Positions 54,558-63,986 of a stretch of DNA of 64,000 bases are shown piece by piece. Under the pieces are notes generated by a model. It had not been told where the DNA came from. It saw only the letters and a list, made by a program, of their open reading frames with translations, and made no database searches. Positions within the stretch are counted from its first letter, which is position 1, and the number at the start of each line of letters is the position of its first letter. The DNA comes from Phycisphaera sp. (lineage in GTDB: Bacteria; Planctomycetota; Phycisphaerae; Phycisphaerales; UBA1924), in NCBI GenBank assembly GCA_003712165.1, contig RHLH01000001.1:3194165-3258164 (forward strand), read 5' to 3'. The translations under genes were made by a program, and so were the position numbers.

Positions 54558-56063
54558 ATGCCCATACGCACGACCCTCTCGCTGCTCATCCTCTTATATA
54601 TGTTTGCGGCTCCCGCACAGACCGAGGACCGCACGCCCAACATCGTCTTCATCATGGCCGACGACCTCGGCTACCACGAACTCGGGTCGTTCGGGCAGGA
54701 GAAGATCCGCACGCCCAACCTCGACCGGCTCGCCGACCAGGGCATCAAGCTCACGCGCCACTACGCGGGCTCGGCGGTCTGCGCACCGACTCGCAGCATC
54801 CTCATGACGGGCCTCCACTCCGGGCACGCCACGATCAGGGGCAACAAGCCCACGCCGGGCGGCAACTGGGACCCAGAATCGCCCGAAGGCCAGTGGCCCA
54901 TCCCCGACAACGACTACACCATCGCCGAACTGCTCAAAGAAAAGGGCTTCGCGACCGCCGCCTTCGGCAAATGGGGCCTCGGTGGGCCCGGATCGACCGG
55001 ACACCCGTCCAACCAGGGCTTCGACCATTTCTACGGCTACCTCTGCCAGCGCGTCGCGCACAACTACTACCCGACACACCTCTGGCGAAACCACGACGTC
55101 GATGTCCTCGACGGCAACGACTACTTCTCCTCACACCAGCGCATCGAGGAACCGCTCGAATCCGAAGAGGAATATGACGAACGCTACCGAGGCGAGTGCT
55201 ACGCGCCGACCGAGATCAACGACGAGCTGGTTAGCTGGCTCACCACGCACATCGAAACGAAGCCCGACACGCCGTTCTTCCTGTACTACCCGACGATCAT
55301 CCCGCACGTCGCGCTTCAGGCGCCCAAGGAAGTCGTTGATTCGTACCCGGACGAGTGGGACGAGAAGCACTACCTCGGGAACAGAGGTTATCTGCCAAAT
55401 GCCACACCGCGCGCGACATACGCCGCGATGGTGACGTACATGGACGAGTGCGTGGGCCGCGTGCTGGACCTGCTCGACGAACAAGGACTCGCCGACAACA
55501 CCGTTGTCATCTTCACCAGCGACAACGGCTCAACCTACGTCAGCGGCGTCGACCGCGACTTCTTCCAGCTCCTAGGCGATCTGCGAGGGCATAAGGGACA
55601 GCTTTACGAGGGCGGCATTCGCATGCCCACGATCGTGCGCTGGCCGGGCAACATCCAGCCCGGCACCACCTCAGGCGACGCGAGCTACCACCCGGATTGG
55701 TTCCCCACGATCGCCGAGATTGTGGGCGCCGAAACGCCCGCAAACCTCGACGGCATGAGTCTTGTCGAAGACCTCACTAAACCAGGCCACGTACTCAAGA
55801 GAGGGTTTATGTACTGGGAGTTCCCGGAAGGACCAGGTTCGCAGGCGCTGATCTTCGGCAATCAGATGCGCTGGAAGCTCATCCGTCCCAGGCTCAAAAA
55901 AGAACCGGATCACCACGAGTTGTACGACCTGCTCAATGACCCGAACGAGACACAGAACGTCGCGGATCAGCACCCGGAGCTGGTCAAACAAGCTCTAGAG
56001 ACCATGCGGAGCCAGCACACGAACTCCGACCTATTCCCGCTCGAAGCGCTCGATCGGCCCTGA
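54558..56063 (+). CDS. Exported arylsulfatase-type sulfatase
   Basis: The 501-residue protein has a signal peptide (TLSLLILLYMFAAPAQT) and no GC module. The sulfatase signature is complete: metal ligands IVFIMADDLGYHELG, the formylglycine motif Cys-x-Pro-x-Arg in AVCAPTRSILMTGLHSGHAT, FATAAFGKWGLGG with the catalytic Lys, and FTSDNGST. It needs a formylglycine-generating enzyme, not present here. It removes sulfate esters, probably from algal polysaccharides, and is interesting beside the sulfotransferase cluster. The ribosome site is weak. Planctomycetes typically encode many such genes. Confidence 0.93.
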   Translation: MPIRTTLSLLILLYMFAAPAQTEDRTPNIVFIMADDLGYHELGSFGQEKIRTPNLDRLADQGIKLTRHYAGSAVCAPTRSILMTGLHSGHATIRGNKPTPGGNWDPESPEGQWPIPDNDYTIAELLKEKGFATAAFGKWGLGGPGSTGHPSNQGFDHFYGYLCQRVAHNYYPTHLWRNHDVDVLDGNDYFSSHQRIEEPLESEEEYDERYRGECYAPTEINDELVSWLTTHIETKPDTPFFLYYPTIIPHVALQAPKEVVDSYPDEWDEKHYLGNRGYLPNATPRATYAAMVTYMDECVGRVLDLLDEQGLADNTVVIFTSDNGSTYVSGVDRDFFQLLGDLRGHKGQLYEGGIRMPTIVRWPGNIQPGTTSGDASYHPDWFPTIAEIVGAETPANLDGMSLVEDLTKPGHVLKRGFMYWEFPEGPGSQALIFGNQMRWKLIRPRLKKEPDHHELYDLLNDPNETQNVADQHPELVKQALETMRSQHTNSDLFPLEALDRP

Positions 56064-56279
56064 GCGCAAACACCCGGCTCTGGCACAACCGATGGCTCCT
56101 GCCGAGCAACCCCTGCTCCCCGCTGACCCGCATGGGTATCACGCTCGACGAAGCCCGAGAACTGCCAAGCAGAGCAAAGACCGGTAGCCAAGCCCGCCTA
56201 CGCATGTAAACTTCTCGGCTGCGCTCTGGTTCCCAACCGTGCCGCTTGATAGTCTCGATCAAGGCCGAGGAGACTACCG

Positions 56280-57098
56280 ATGAACACGCCGATCCGACAC
56301 GCACTTCTTGCCATTCTGGTTGCCGCCTGCCCCGCTTACGCCCAGCCGGCAGACCTTGACGTCGATGAGACCCAATCCTCGATCTTCCTCGAAATCACGC
56401 TCGACACGCCGCTCGGTGCGCAGACCGACGATGACTCAGCCGCCATCGACGGCACGATCACACTCGAACTCGACGACTACGACAACCCCACCATCATCAC
56501 ATTGATCGACTACAACTTCACGTCGGGCTCTCTTGGCTTCGTCTTCGACTACAGCTTCTTGGGAACCGTCACCGCGAATGCAACCGGTCTCTCTCTTGGC
56601 CTCCCTGTCGACGCGCAGCCCGCGAGCGGGCCAGTCGATGCCCAAGGTATGTTCACCGTTGACAACGTCCCAAACGAAGTCACCGGTATCGTTAGCGTCG
56701 GGGGCACCGGGACCATCGGCGCCCTCGTCGGCAGCAGCACGGTTGATCTCTCAACCGTCGCGCAGGACCCGATCTCTGTCTCGGGCAACATCAACGTCGC
56801 CTCGGACACAATCACGCTGACTATCAGCGTCCCGCTTGAGGGCTCGGACACCGATCCGGATACAGGCGTGACCGTCTTGTTCTCGGGCACCACTTCGGTC
56901 GTCGCTACCGGGCCCGTCCCTGCCGACGAGTGTGTCGCCGACGCCAACGGCGACGGCATGCTGACCCCCGCCGACTTCACCGCATGGATCAACGCCTTCA
57001 ACAACAACCTCCCCGAATGCGACCAGAACGGCGATGCCGCGTGCACGCCGACAGATTTCACCGCATGGATCAGCAACTTCAACGCCGGATGCGACTAA
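56280..57098 (+). CDS. Exported GC-module protein, unknown beta-rich body
   Basis: The 272-residue protein has signal MNTPIRHALLAILVAACPAY and GAGGAG upstream. The body (about 20-215) is acidic, Thr/Val/Ile-rich and predicted to be all-beta, with no recognised family. Unlike most array members it is on the plus strand, with the sulfatase 216 bases upstream on the same strand. The module starts CVADANGDGMLTPADFTAWI, with DQNGDAAC in loop two, and ends SNFNAGCD. Confidence 0.75.
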   Translation: MNTPIRHALLAILVAACPAYAQPADLDVDETQSSIFLEITLDTPLGAQTDDDSAAIDGTITLELDDYDNPTIITLIDYNFTSGSLGFVFDYSFLGTVTANATGLSLGLPVDAQPASGPVDAQGMFTVDNVPNEVTGIVSVGGTGTIGALVGSSTVDLSTVAQDPISVSGNINVASDTITLTISVPLEGSDTDPDTGVTVLFSGTTSVVATGPVPADECVADANGDGMLTPADFTAWINAFNNNLPECDQNGDAACTPTDFTAWISNFNAGCD

Positions 57099-57424
57099 AA
57101 CCAAACAAAATCCTGTAATTCATCCGTTTCTAGCCGGGTTGCCACAAGTCCATCCAGAAAGATGGCTTGGATCGGATCCGCTGTGGGCTGTCGCCCGTAA
57201 TGTGTGTCGGCAGCATCCTGTTTCGCTTTGGTTGTGTTCACACCGAATCCACCCCTGTGATCGGCCGGTTCTCGGACTGGATTTCACACGACAGGGCCCG
57301 TGGACAGGTATGAGCGCTTGCAGAGACCGGGCGGGGCTGTACAAATGTGAGGAGGGCCACCAGTCGCGTGCGCGGCATCGCCCTCTGATGAAGAGTCACA
57401 TTCACGATAGAGGGGATTTCAACC
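57099..57424. other. Intergenic region, no gene seen
   Basis: I see no supported gene or terminator between the beta-rich gene and the metalloprotease. It should hold the promoter of the metalloprotease; gagggg at 57412-57417 is the likely ribosome site for its GTG. Confidence 0.5.
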
Positions 57425-59287
57425 GTGTCACGTTCACTCAGCACCATTGTGCTCGCCGTCGGTCTCGCGGCTTCCGCCGGAGCCCAGTCCAACCAGCCGA
57501 ACCAGGGCACGCTCCCTGCGGGCGCCGTCAACGGCCAAGCCGCGCTCCGCATGATCGAAGCAGATCTCGACGCATACGCGGTCGAATACAACCTTGAGCC
57601 CCACGAGCTGGCGAGCATCCTCCGCAACGATCTCTCTGTCTACATGCTCGAAGACGGCCGCATGCTTGCGCTCTGCCCCAAAGCGCCCGAAACCCCGGGC
57701 TCGCAGGACGAAGAGAGCAACACCCCGAACCTTGGTCGCATGGGCGGCGGCATCCCACTCGATGACTTCATGAACCTCGAGTCCAACCCCGGAGCAGCCA
57801 AAACCATCTACATGGACGTCGACGGCCACCACTCCGTCAACAACGGGTGGGGGCACAACATCAACTTCCCCCCGTACAATACAAGCGGCAGCAGCGCGAA
57901 CTTCTCGGATTCAGAGAAGCAGGAAATCATCGACCACTGGCTCGAGGTTGTCGAAGACTTCAAGCAGTTTGACGTCAACGTCACCACCAAGGACCCGGGC
58001 GTTGCCGCCCTCACAAGATCCGGCGGCAGCGACCAGAACTACGGCGTCCGATGCATCATGACCCAGGCCACGAGCGGTTTCGGCAACGGCATCGGCGGCG
58101 TCGCGTTCCTCAACAGCTTCAACGACGGCGACGTCCCCTGCTTCGCGTTCAACAAGGGACTCGGAGCCGGTCCCATGACCGTCAGCCACGAAGTCGGTCA
58201 CACGCTCGGCCTCTCCCACGACGGCCTGGGCGGGCAGTCCTACCACCCCGGCTCGTCGGGCGGCGCACCCAGCTGGGGACCGATCATGGGCGCACCATTC
58301 GGCCGCGAACTCGCGCAGTGGTCCAACGGCGACTACCCAAACGCGACCACCGGCCAGAACGACCTCGTCATCTTCCGAAACAACGCAAACGGGTTCAACA
58401 TCATCGCCGATGATCACCCCGATGTGCTTACCAACGGCACGCCCATCTCCCTGAGCACGCCCACACCAGGCATTCTGGAAACCGAAACCGACACCGACGC
58501 CTTCACATTCACCGTCCCCGACGGCGATGTCACCATCAACATCAACAACTTCGACAGAGGCCCAAACGTAGACGCGATGTTCGACCTCTACCGCGATGCT
58601 CCCTTTTCATTCATTGGATCCGAGAGCACCAACAACTCTGCCGACGCCGAGGCCACCTTTGCACTCTCAGCCGGAACGTACACCGTCGTTGTTGACGGTG
58701 TCTTCCAGACCAAGACAAACGGACCCGTCTCCGATTACGGCTCAGTCGGCGAGTACTCCGTGGAAGTCGCCATCGAACTCCCCCCCGAGCCGGTTGTGAT
58801 CAGCTACCCCAACGGCCTGCCGACCGAGCTCGACGAGGGCGTCACCACAGACTTCCTCGTCAACATCGACCCGGGCACGTTCACGCTCGACACCGACGAG
58901 CTCTTCATCCTCCACGCGACAAACTTCAGCGTCCCGCTCTTCAGAGCAGACCTCGTCCCGCAGGGCGGGAACAACTACACCGCGACACTCCCGGCCGGAG
59001 CGTGCGACGACGAGATATTCTTCAACATCCACGTCAACACAACCACCGGGCCCGAGATCATCGACCCGGCAGACCCGAACAACCCGTTCTCGGCCACCGT
59101 CGTCTGCGACACCAACGACTGCCTCGCCGACGTCAACGGCGACGGCGCCGTCACCCCCACAGACTTCACCGCGTGGGTCAACGCATTCAACAACAACCTC
59201 CCCGAATGCGACCAGAACGGGGACAACGCATGCACACCGACAGACTTCACCGCATGGGTAAACAACTTCAACGCTGGATGCCCATGA
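57425..59287 (+). CDS. Zinc metalloprotease with PPC-like domain and GC module
   Basis: The GTG at 57425 gives 620 residues with signal TIVLAVGLAASAGAQ. The pro-region precedes a metzincin-like catalytic domain with VSHEVGHTLGLSHDG (HExxHxxGxxH) and a later IMGAP Met-turn. Residues about 350-445 resemble a bacterial pre-peptidase C-terminal domain (FTVPDGDVTININNFDRGPN, GTYTVVVDGVF). From residue 453 to the end the protein is identical to the end of the protease at 61467. The module is CLADVNGDGAVTPTDFTAWV and ends NNFNAGCP. The likely role is extracellular protein degradation. Confidence 0.92.
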   Translation: MSRSLSTIVLAVGLAASAGAQSNQPNQGTLPAGAVNGQAALRMIEADLDAYAVEYNLEPHELASILRNDLSVYMLEDGRMLALCPKAPETPGSQDEESNTPNLGRMGGGIPLDDFMNLESNPGAAKTIYMDVDGHHSVNNGWGHNINFPPYNTSGSSANFSDSEKQEIIDHWLEVVEDFKQFDVNVTTKDPGVAALTRSGGSDQNYGVRCIMTQATSGFGNGIGGVAFLNSFNDGDVPCFAFNKGLGAGPMTVSHEVGHTLGLSHDGLGGQSYHPGSSGGAPSWGPIMGAPFGRELAQWSNGDYPNATTGQNDLVIFRNNANGFNIIADDHPDVLTNGTPISLSTPTPGILETETDTDAFTFTVPDGDVTININNFDRGPNVDAMFDLYRDAPFSFIGSESTNNSADAEATFALSAGTYTVVVDGVFQTKTNGPVSDYGSVGEYSVEVAIELPPEPVVISYPNGLPTELDEGVTTDFLVNIDPGTFTLDTDELFILHATNFSVPLFRADLVPQGGNNYTATLPAGACDDEIFFNIHVNTTTGPEIIDPADPNNPFSATVVCDTNDCLADVNGDGAVTPTDFTAWVNAFNNNLPECDQNGDNACTPTDFTAWVNNFNAGCP

Positions 59288-59301
59288 TCTGATACTGGTT
59301 C
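58779..59301. repeat. 523-bp perfect repeat, copy 1
   Basis: Identical at every base, synonymous sites included, to 63478-64000. It covers the last about 168 codons of the metalloprotease (linker beta-domain plus GC module), the stop and 14 bases of 3' untranslated sequence. The left boundary is sharp; the right end of copy 2 is cut by the window, so the repeat may be longer. Confidence 0.97.
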
Positions 59302-59311
59302 ACCGATCCAG

Positions 59312-59347
59312 AAACGGACCCCGGCTGACGCCGGGGTCCGTTTTTAT
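59312..59347 (+). terminator. Rho-independent terminator after the GC-module metalloprotease
   Basis: Arms cggaccccggc (59315-59325) and gccggggtccg (59330-59340) pair over 11 bases with a 4-base loop, followed by ttttt. Confidence 0.92.
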
Positions 59348-59527
59348 GAACCTTTAGGCCCAAGGACCTGAGCGGCCGAAACCAGGAAAAACACGAATAC
59401 GCGGTTTCCTCCACAGAGGGCACCAGACCCGTTACAATGGAATGACCAAGAGCGACCGGGTGGATTGTGGTGGGCCACCCACACACCGGCGTCGGCAAGA
59501 CCGACCGGATACACAAAGGTGATGAGT

Positions 59528-61117
59528 ATGAAAGCAATTCTCGCGGCGTGCAGCCTCGGACTCTCGGCGACCCTCGCCTCCCCGATGACCGCCCAGCAAG
59601 CAGAGCCAACCAACATCCGGTCCATCGACAAAGCGGGCAAGGTCATTACCGTGCTCTCGCCGCTTCGTGTAGATGAAAGGATCGTCACCAATGAGCTCGT
59701 AACACCGCTGTCCTTCAACGACTCTGATTACGAGCTGATCTCAAACGCAGACCGTGTGCACATCCTCGACTTCCCGATCGACCGCCACCTGACCATCGAT
59801 CTCGAACTCGAAACGTTCGACGTTGTCGCGCCAAACGCCACGCGCGTCGCGGGCACACCCGAGGGCTCAGTCCCGGCGCCCACAGGTGACATCACACTCC
59901 TCAGGGGCGAGATCACCGGCATCCCGGACTCGTGGGTCTACCTCGCGATCTCACCCAGGATGAACAACGGCATCATCGATATCCAGGGCACTTCATACGT
60001 TCTCTCAAGCGGCTCAGCCCAGAACATGAACAGCCCCGTCATTTACAACATGTCCGACCTCCCCGACGGCGAGATCGACTGGGTCGAGTTCGCCTGCACC
60101 GCCATCGCGCCACCCGGCGTCTCACTCATGGGCGACGGCGGCGAAGAAGGCGACGGCAGCAACCCATTCGATCAGCCTTGCAGGATCGTGAATGTCGCGA
60201 TCGAGGGCGACAACGAGCTCGCCGACCGCTTCGGCACTGCCGACCCTGATGCTGCTCTTGAACTCACAAACATGTACATCGAATCGCTCGTCGGTGGCGT
60301 TTCCCAAATCTACACCAGAACCTGGAACATGCAGCTACGAATCGTCTACACACGCGTTTTCGCGGGCGGGGAAGTTGCAAACCCCGACCCCTGGGAAGGC
60401 AACTCAACGCCGGGCGCGTTGACTGAGTTGCGGGAGCTGTGGACGTCGTCGGACATCCCGTACGCCGGCAACCAGAGCCCCGCCCTGCCGAACTGGCACG
60501 GCGTTCACCTGCTCTCGGCAAGGCCGCTCGGCGGCGGCATCGCTTACCTCAACGCGATCTGCAACCCAGACATCGCCATGGCAGTCTCGGCAAATCTCAA
60601 CGGCGCTTTCCCCAACCCACTCGTCAACAACGACCCGCAGAACTGGGACCTCGTTGTTACCGCGCACGAATGGGGACACAATTTCGGTGCGCCGCACACC
60701 CACGGCCTCTCACCCGTTGTCGACGCCTGTGGCTTCGGCGACTGCTCACTCGCCGAGTTCGGCACCATCATGAGCTATTGCCACACCTGTCCCGGCGGAC
60801 TGGCAAACATCGAACTCACCTTCGCTGAGCGCATCCTCGGAGAAGGCATCATCCAGTACGTTGCCACGCTCATTCCTGACGAGGACTGTGCCATACTCGA
60901 CCTCAGCCCAGACGGATGCACAGGCGATCCCAACAATCCGAACGACTGCCCGGGTGACCTGAATGGTGACGGCGTTCTCAATGGCGCCGACTTCACAGCG
61001 TGGATTATCGCCTACAACGACGGTGATCTCTCTGCCGACCTCAACGGCAACGGCACACTCGAACCGGGCGACTTCACTGCATGGCTCATCGCCTTCCAAA
61101 ACGGCTGCGAAGAGTAA
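59528..61117 (+). CDS. Reprolysin-like zinc metalloprotease with divergent GC module
   Basis: From ATG 59528 (aaaggtga upstream) the product has 529 residues with signal MKAILAACSLGLSATLASP. The zinc site is VTAHEWGHNFGAPHTH, and IMSYCHTCPGG carries the Met-turn. It is a paralogue of the protease at 41847, with matching pro-region phrases (LRGEITGIPDSWVYLAISPR against the same layout). Its module differs most in the array: CPGDLNGDGVLNGADFTAWI, then no Cys in the middle (DLNGNGTLEPGDFTAWL), ending NGCEE. The loss of both middle cysteines together is informative. Confidence 0.93.
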   Translation: MKAILAACSLGLSATLASPMTAQQAEPTNIRSIDKAGKVITVLSPLRVDERIVTNELVTPLSFNDSDYELISNADRVHILDFPIDRHLTIDLELETFDVVAPNATRVAGTPEGSVPAPTGDITLLRGEITGIPDSWVYLAISPRMNNGIIDIQGTSYVLSSGSAQNMNSPVIYNMSDLPDGEIDWVEFACTAIAPPGVSLMGDGGEEGDGSNPFDQPCRIVNVAIEGDNELADRFGTADPDAALELTNMYIESLVGGVSQIYTRTWNMQLRIVYTRVFAGGEVANPDPWEGNSTPGALTELRELWTSSDIPYAGNQSPALPNWHGVHLLSARPLGGGIAYLNAICNPDIAMAVSANLNGAFPNPLVNNDPQNWDLVVTAHEWGHNFGAPHTHGLSPVVDACGFGDCSLAEFGTIMSYCHTCPGGLANIELTFAERILGEGIIQYVATLIPDEDCAILDLSPDGCTGDPNNPNDCPGDLNGDGVLNGADFTAWIIAYNDGDLSADLNGNGTLEPGDFTAWLIAFQNGCEE

Positions 61118-61150
61118 GTTCAGACACGAACATCCTGAATTATCCTGGAC

Positions 61151-61178
61151 GGCCCGCCATTCGGCGGGTCGTTTTTTT
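61151..61178 (+). terminator. Rho-independent terminator after the divergent-module protease
   Basis: Arms ggcccgcc (61151-61158) and ggcgggtc (61163-61170), 4-base loop, followed by gttttttt. Confidence 0.9.
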
Positions 61179-61466
61179 GGAGCCTGTCCGGATATTCTCG
61201 CCCAATCCTCACCACAGTTCTTCGCGCAGGCGATCACCCCAAGTATCTTGAACACTGTTCGGATACAGGCAGGCGGGGTCCTGGCGGAACCAAGGGCCGA
61301 TTTTGTCCGAATCTTCAGTCGTAGCAGGGGGATAGCTGCACGCAGAACGAAGATGAATCGCCAGGGTTCCGATCTTGTTGCATATTGAATGCGCAAGGGG
61401 CCCGAGTAGTCCATGAGTTATCGGCCGCGCCGGGTTTGCGCCGGGCTGTTGGCAGGAGAACGAAGA
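61179..61466. other. Intergenic region, no gene seen
   Basis: After the terminator I see no supported coding sequence before the metalloprotease start at 61467. The promoter presumably lies here. An in-frame ATG at 61413 adds 18 basic residues ahead of the signal peptide and is less likely than the GTG, which has aggag 8 bases upstream. Confidence 0.5.
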
Positions 61467-63986
61467 GTGAATTTGAAATCAACGATCAGTTCTACAGCAA
61501 TCATGCTCGCCGCGTGCGCTGCATCTGCGGCTCAAAACGCGCAGCATTGGGCCTCGCAGACGAACGGCTTTGATGTCCGCGGTATCTCTGCCGATGGCGC
61601 GTGGGCTCTTGTAGACACAATCCCTGCCGAACGCGCCGCGCAGGCATCTTGGGTTCGCCCCGACGTGTTCAACGCCGCCGCGCTCGACACCAACGCTCTC
61701 CGCGCGAACCTCGCCGCCGCGCCGTTGGAAGGCACTCCCGGGCACCTCGACAACGCTGTGCTCATCGACCTGCCCATGCCCGAGGGCGACTTTGAAGCGT
61801 TCCTTGTGTACGAGTCACCGGTCATGGAAGCCGGGCTCGCTGAGAAGTTCCCAGACATCAAGACATACGCCGGACGGAGCATTGAGAACCCGACCGCGCG
61901 CGTTCGCATGACAGTTACCCCAAAGGGATTTGACGCTCAGATCCGCCGCGAAGGCCCTGACGCCTACATCGACCGCTACAGCAAAAACGACAACACTCTG
62001 TACACCGCATACTTCAAGAACGACCTCGACCGCCCCGACCACGAGTGGTCCTGCGGCTACGAAGACCACAAGCACGGCGGGCTCGTCGCCGCCAACGAAG
62101 ACAACCCGTACGACCGCTACTTCGCTCGCATGGCGCCCGTCACCCGAAAGGAATACCGGATCGCCTTTGTGTGCACGGGCGAGTACACACAGTTCCACGG
62201 CGGAACCGTCGCCGACGGTCTCGCCGCGATCGTCACGCTCACCAACCGGATGACCGGCATCTACGAAGACGACACCGGCGTAAAGTTCAACCTCGTCGCA
62301 AACCAGAACCTGCTCATCTACACCAACGGCGCAACCGACGGACTCAGCAACAACACAAACATCCTCAACCAATCAACGGGCCGTATCAACCAGGTCATCG
62401 GATCCGCGAATTACGACGTCGGCCACGCCGTCACCACCTCGTCTGGCGGCGTCGCGTTCCTCGGCGTCATCTGCACCAACAACAAGGGCGGCGGGATGAC
62501 CGGCCTTCCAAGCCCGATCGGTGACCCGTTCTACGTCGACTACGTCTCACACGAAGTCGGCCACCAGTACGGCGCAACCCACACGTTCAACGGCGACTCC
62601 GGCAGCTGCTCCGGGGGCAACAGGACCGCATCAACCGCTTACGAGCCGGGCTCGGCCACCACCATCATGGGCTACGCCGGAATCTGCGGCAACGACAACG
62701 TACAGAACAACTCCGACCCGTACTTCCACTACGCAAGCATCAACCAAATCCGAAACCACGTGAACAACGGCAGCGGCAACAACTGTGACGCCGCGTTCGC
62801 CTCCGGCAACGACGAGCCAACCGTCAGCGCCGGCCCGAACATCGCCATCCCGGCCAGCACGCCCTTCTTCCTCACCGCCACAGGCAGTGATCCGAACGGC
62901 GACACCGTCTTCTACTGCTGGGAGGAATACAACCGCGGGCCGCAGCGCGACGTCAGCGCATCCGACAACGGGTCGAGCCCGATCTTTAGGAGCTTCGAGC
63001 CCACCACAAACCCAACCCGCTACTTCCCCGATCTCCTCGATCTCAACAACGGCAACATCACCCGGGGCGAGAAGCTCCCGACCGTCAGCAGGAACATGGT
63101 CTTCCGCGTCACAGCGCGCGACTACAACCCCGCAGGCGGCGGCACCGACACCGACACTGCGAGTGTCTTTGTCAACACGAACTGCGGCCCTTTCGATGTC
63201 ACCAGCCAGTCCTCGCCCGTCACAATCACCGACGGCCAGCTCAACGTGACATGGAACGTTGCCAATACCGACACACAACTCGGCGCATTCAATGTCGACA
63301 TCCTCTTCTCTGACAACTCCGGCGCATCTTTCGACTACATCCTCGCATCGGCAGTGCCGAACGACGGCTCCGAAACAGTCGCCCTGCCAAACATCATCAC
63401 CAACTCGGGCCGCGTCATGGTGCGCGCCACCGGGCTGAGCTTCTTTGACATGAACAGCGCCGCGATCACGGTCGATGTCCCCCCCGAGCCGGTTGTGATC
63501 AGCTACCCCAACGGCCTGCCGACCGAGCTCGACGAGGGCGTCACCACAGACTTCCTCGTCAACATCGACCCGGGCACGTTCACGCTCGACACCGACGAGC
63601 TCTTCATCCTCCACGCGACAAACTTCAGCGTCCCGCTCTTCAGAGCAGACCTCGTCCCGCAGGGCGGGAACAACTACACCGCGACACTCCCGGCCGGAGC
63701 GTGCGACGACGAGATATTCTTCAACATCCACGTCAACACAACCACCGGGCCCGAGATCATCGACCCGGCAGACCCGAACAACCCGTTCTCGGCCACCGTC
63801 GTCTGCGACACCAACGACTGCCTCGCCGACGTCAACGGCGACGGCGCCGTCACCCCCACAGACTTCACCGCGTGGGTCAACGCATTCAACAACAACCTCC
63901 CCGAATGCGACCAGAACGGGGACAACGCATGCACACCGACAGACTTCACCGCATGGGTAAACAACTTCAACGCTGGATGCCCATGA
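61467..63986 (+). CDS. Reprolysin-family zinc metalloprotease with GC module
   Basis: The GTG at 61467 gives 839 residues, with signal KSTISSTAIMLAACAASAAQ. A long pro-region is followed by a catalytic domain starting near KEYRIAFVCTGEYTQFHGG; the zinc site is VSHEVGHQYGATHTFNGD (HExxHxxGxxH), followed by TIMGYAGICG (Met-turn). A beta-sandwich follows (PNIAIPASTPFFLTATGSDP). The last about 168 residues repeat exactly the end of the 57425 protease, up to ending NNFNAGCP, although the catalytic domains differ. This is direct evidence that the C-terminal segment was exchanged or copied between genes. Confidence 0.93.
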   Translation: MNLKSTISSTAIMLAACAASAAQNAQHWASQTNGFDVRGISADGAWALVDTIPAERAAQASWVRPDVFNAAALDTNALRANLAAAPLEGTPGHLDNAVLIDLPMPEGDFEAFLVYESPVMEAGLAEKFPDIKTYAGRSIENPTARVRMTVTPKGFDAQIRREGPDAYIDRYSKNDNTLYTAYFKNDLDRPDHEWSCGYEDHKHGGLVAANEDNPYDRYFARMAPVTRKEYRIAFVCTGEYTQFHGGTVADGLAAIVTLTNRMTGIYEDDTGVKFNLVANQNLLIYTNGATDGLSNNTNILNQSTGRINQVIGSANYDVGHAVTTSSGGVAFLGVICTNNKGGGMTGLPSPIGDPFYVDYVSHEVGHQYGATHTFNGDSGSCSGGNRTASTAYEPGSATTIMGYAGICGNDNVQNNSDPYFHYASINQIRNHVNNGSGNNCDAAFASGNDEPTVSAGPNIAIPASTPFFLTATGSDPNGDTVFYCWEEYNRGPQRDVSASDNGSSPIFRSFEPTTNPTRYFPDLLDLNNGNITRGEKLPTVSRNMVFRVTARDYNPAGGGTDTDTASVFVNTNCGPFDVTSQSSPVTITDGQLNVTWNVANTDTQLGAFNVDILFSDNSGASFDYILASAVPNDGSETVALPNIITNSGRVMVRATGLSFFDMNSAAITVDVPPEPVVISYPNGLPTELDEGVTTDFLVNIDPGTFTLDTDELFILHATNFSVPLFRADLVPQGGNNYTATLPAGACDDEIFFNIHVNTTTGPEIIDPADPNNPFSATVVCDTNDCLADVNGDGAVTPTDFTAWVNAFNNNLPECDQNGDNACTPTDFTAWVNNFNAGCP

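Noticed and set aside
58975..63970. Two identical 98-codon antisense frames (58975-59271 and 63674-63970)
   Set aside because: They are identical only because they lie in the 523-bp direct repeat, opposite the GC module; not independent genes.
18445..63986. The repeated modules read as a CRISPR array or integron attC sites
   Set aside because: They are coding, about 160 bases long, kilobases apart, and their DNA mostly diverges at synonymous sites, so they are protein domains and not short non-coding repeats.
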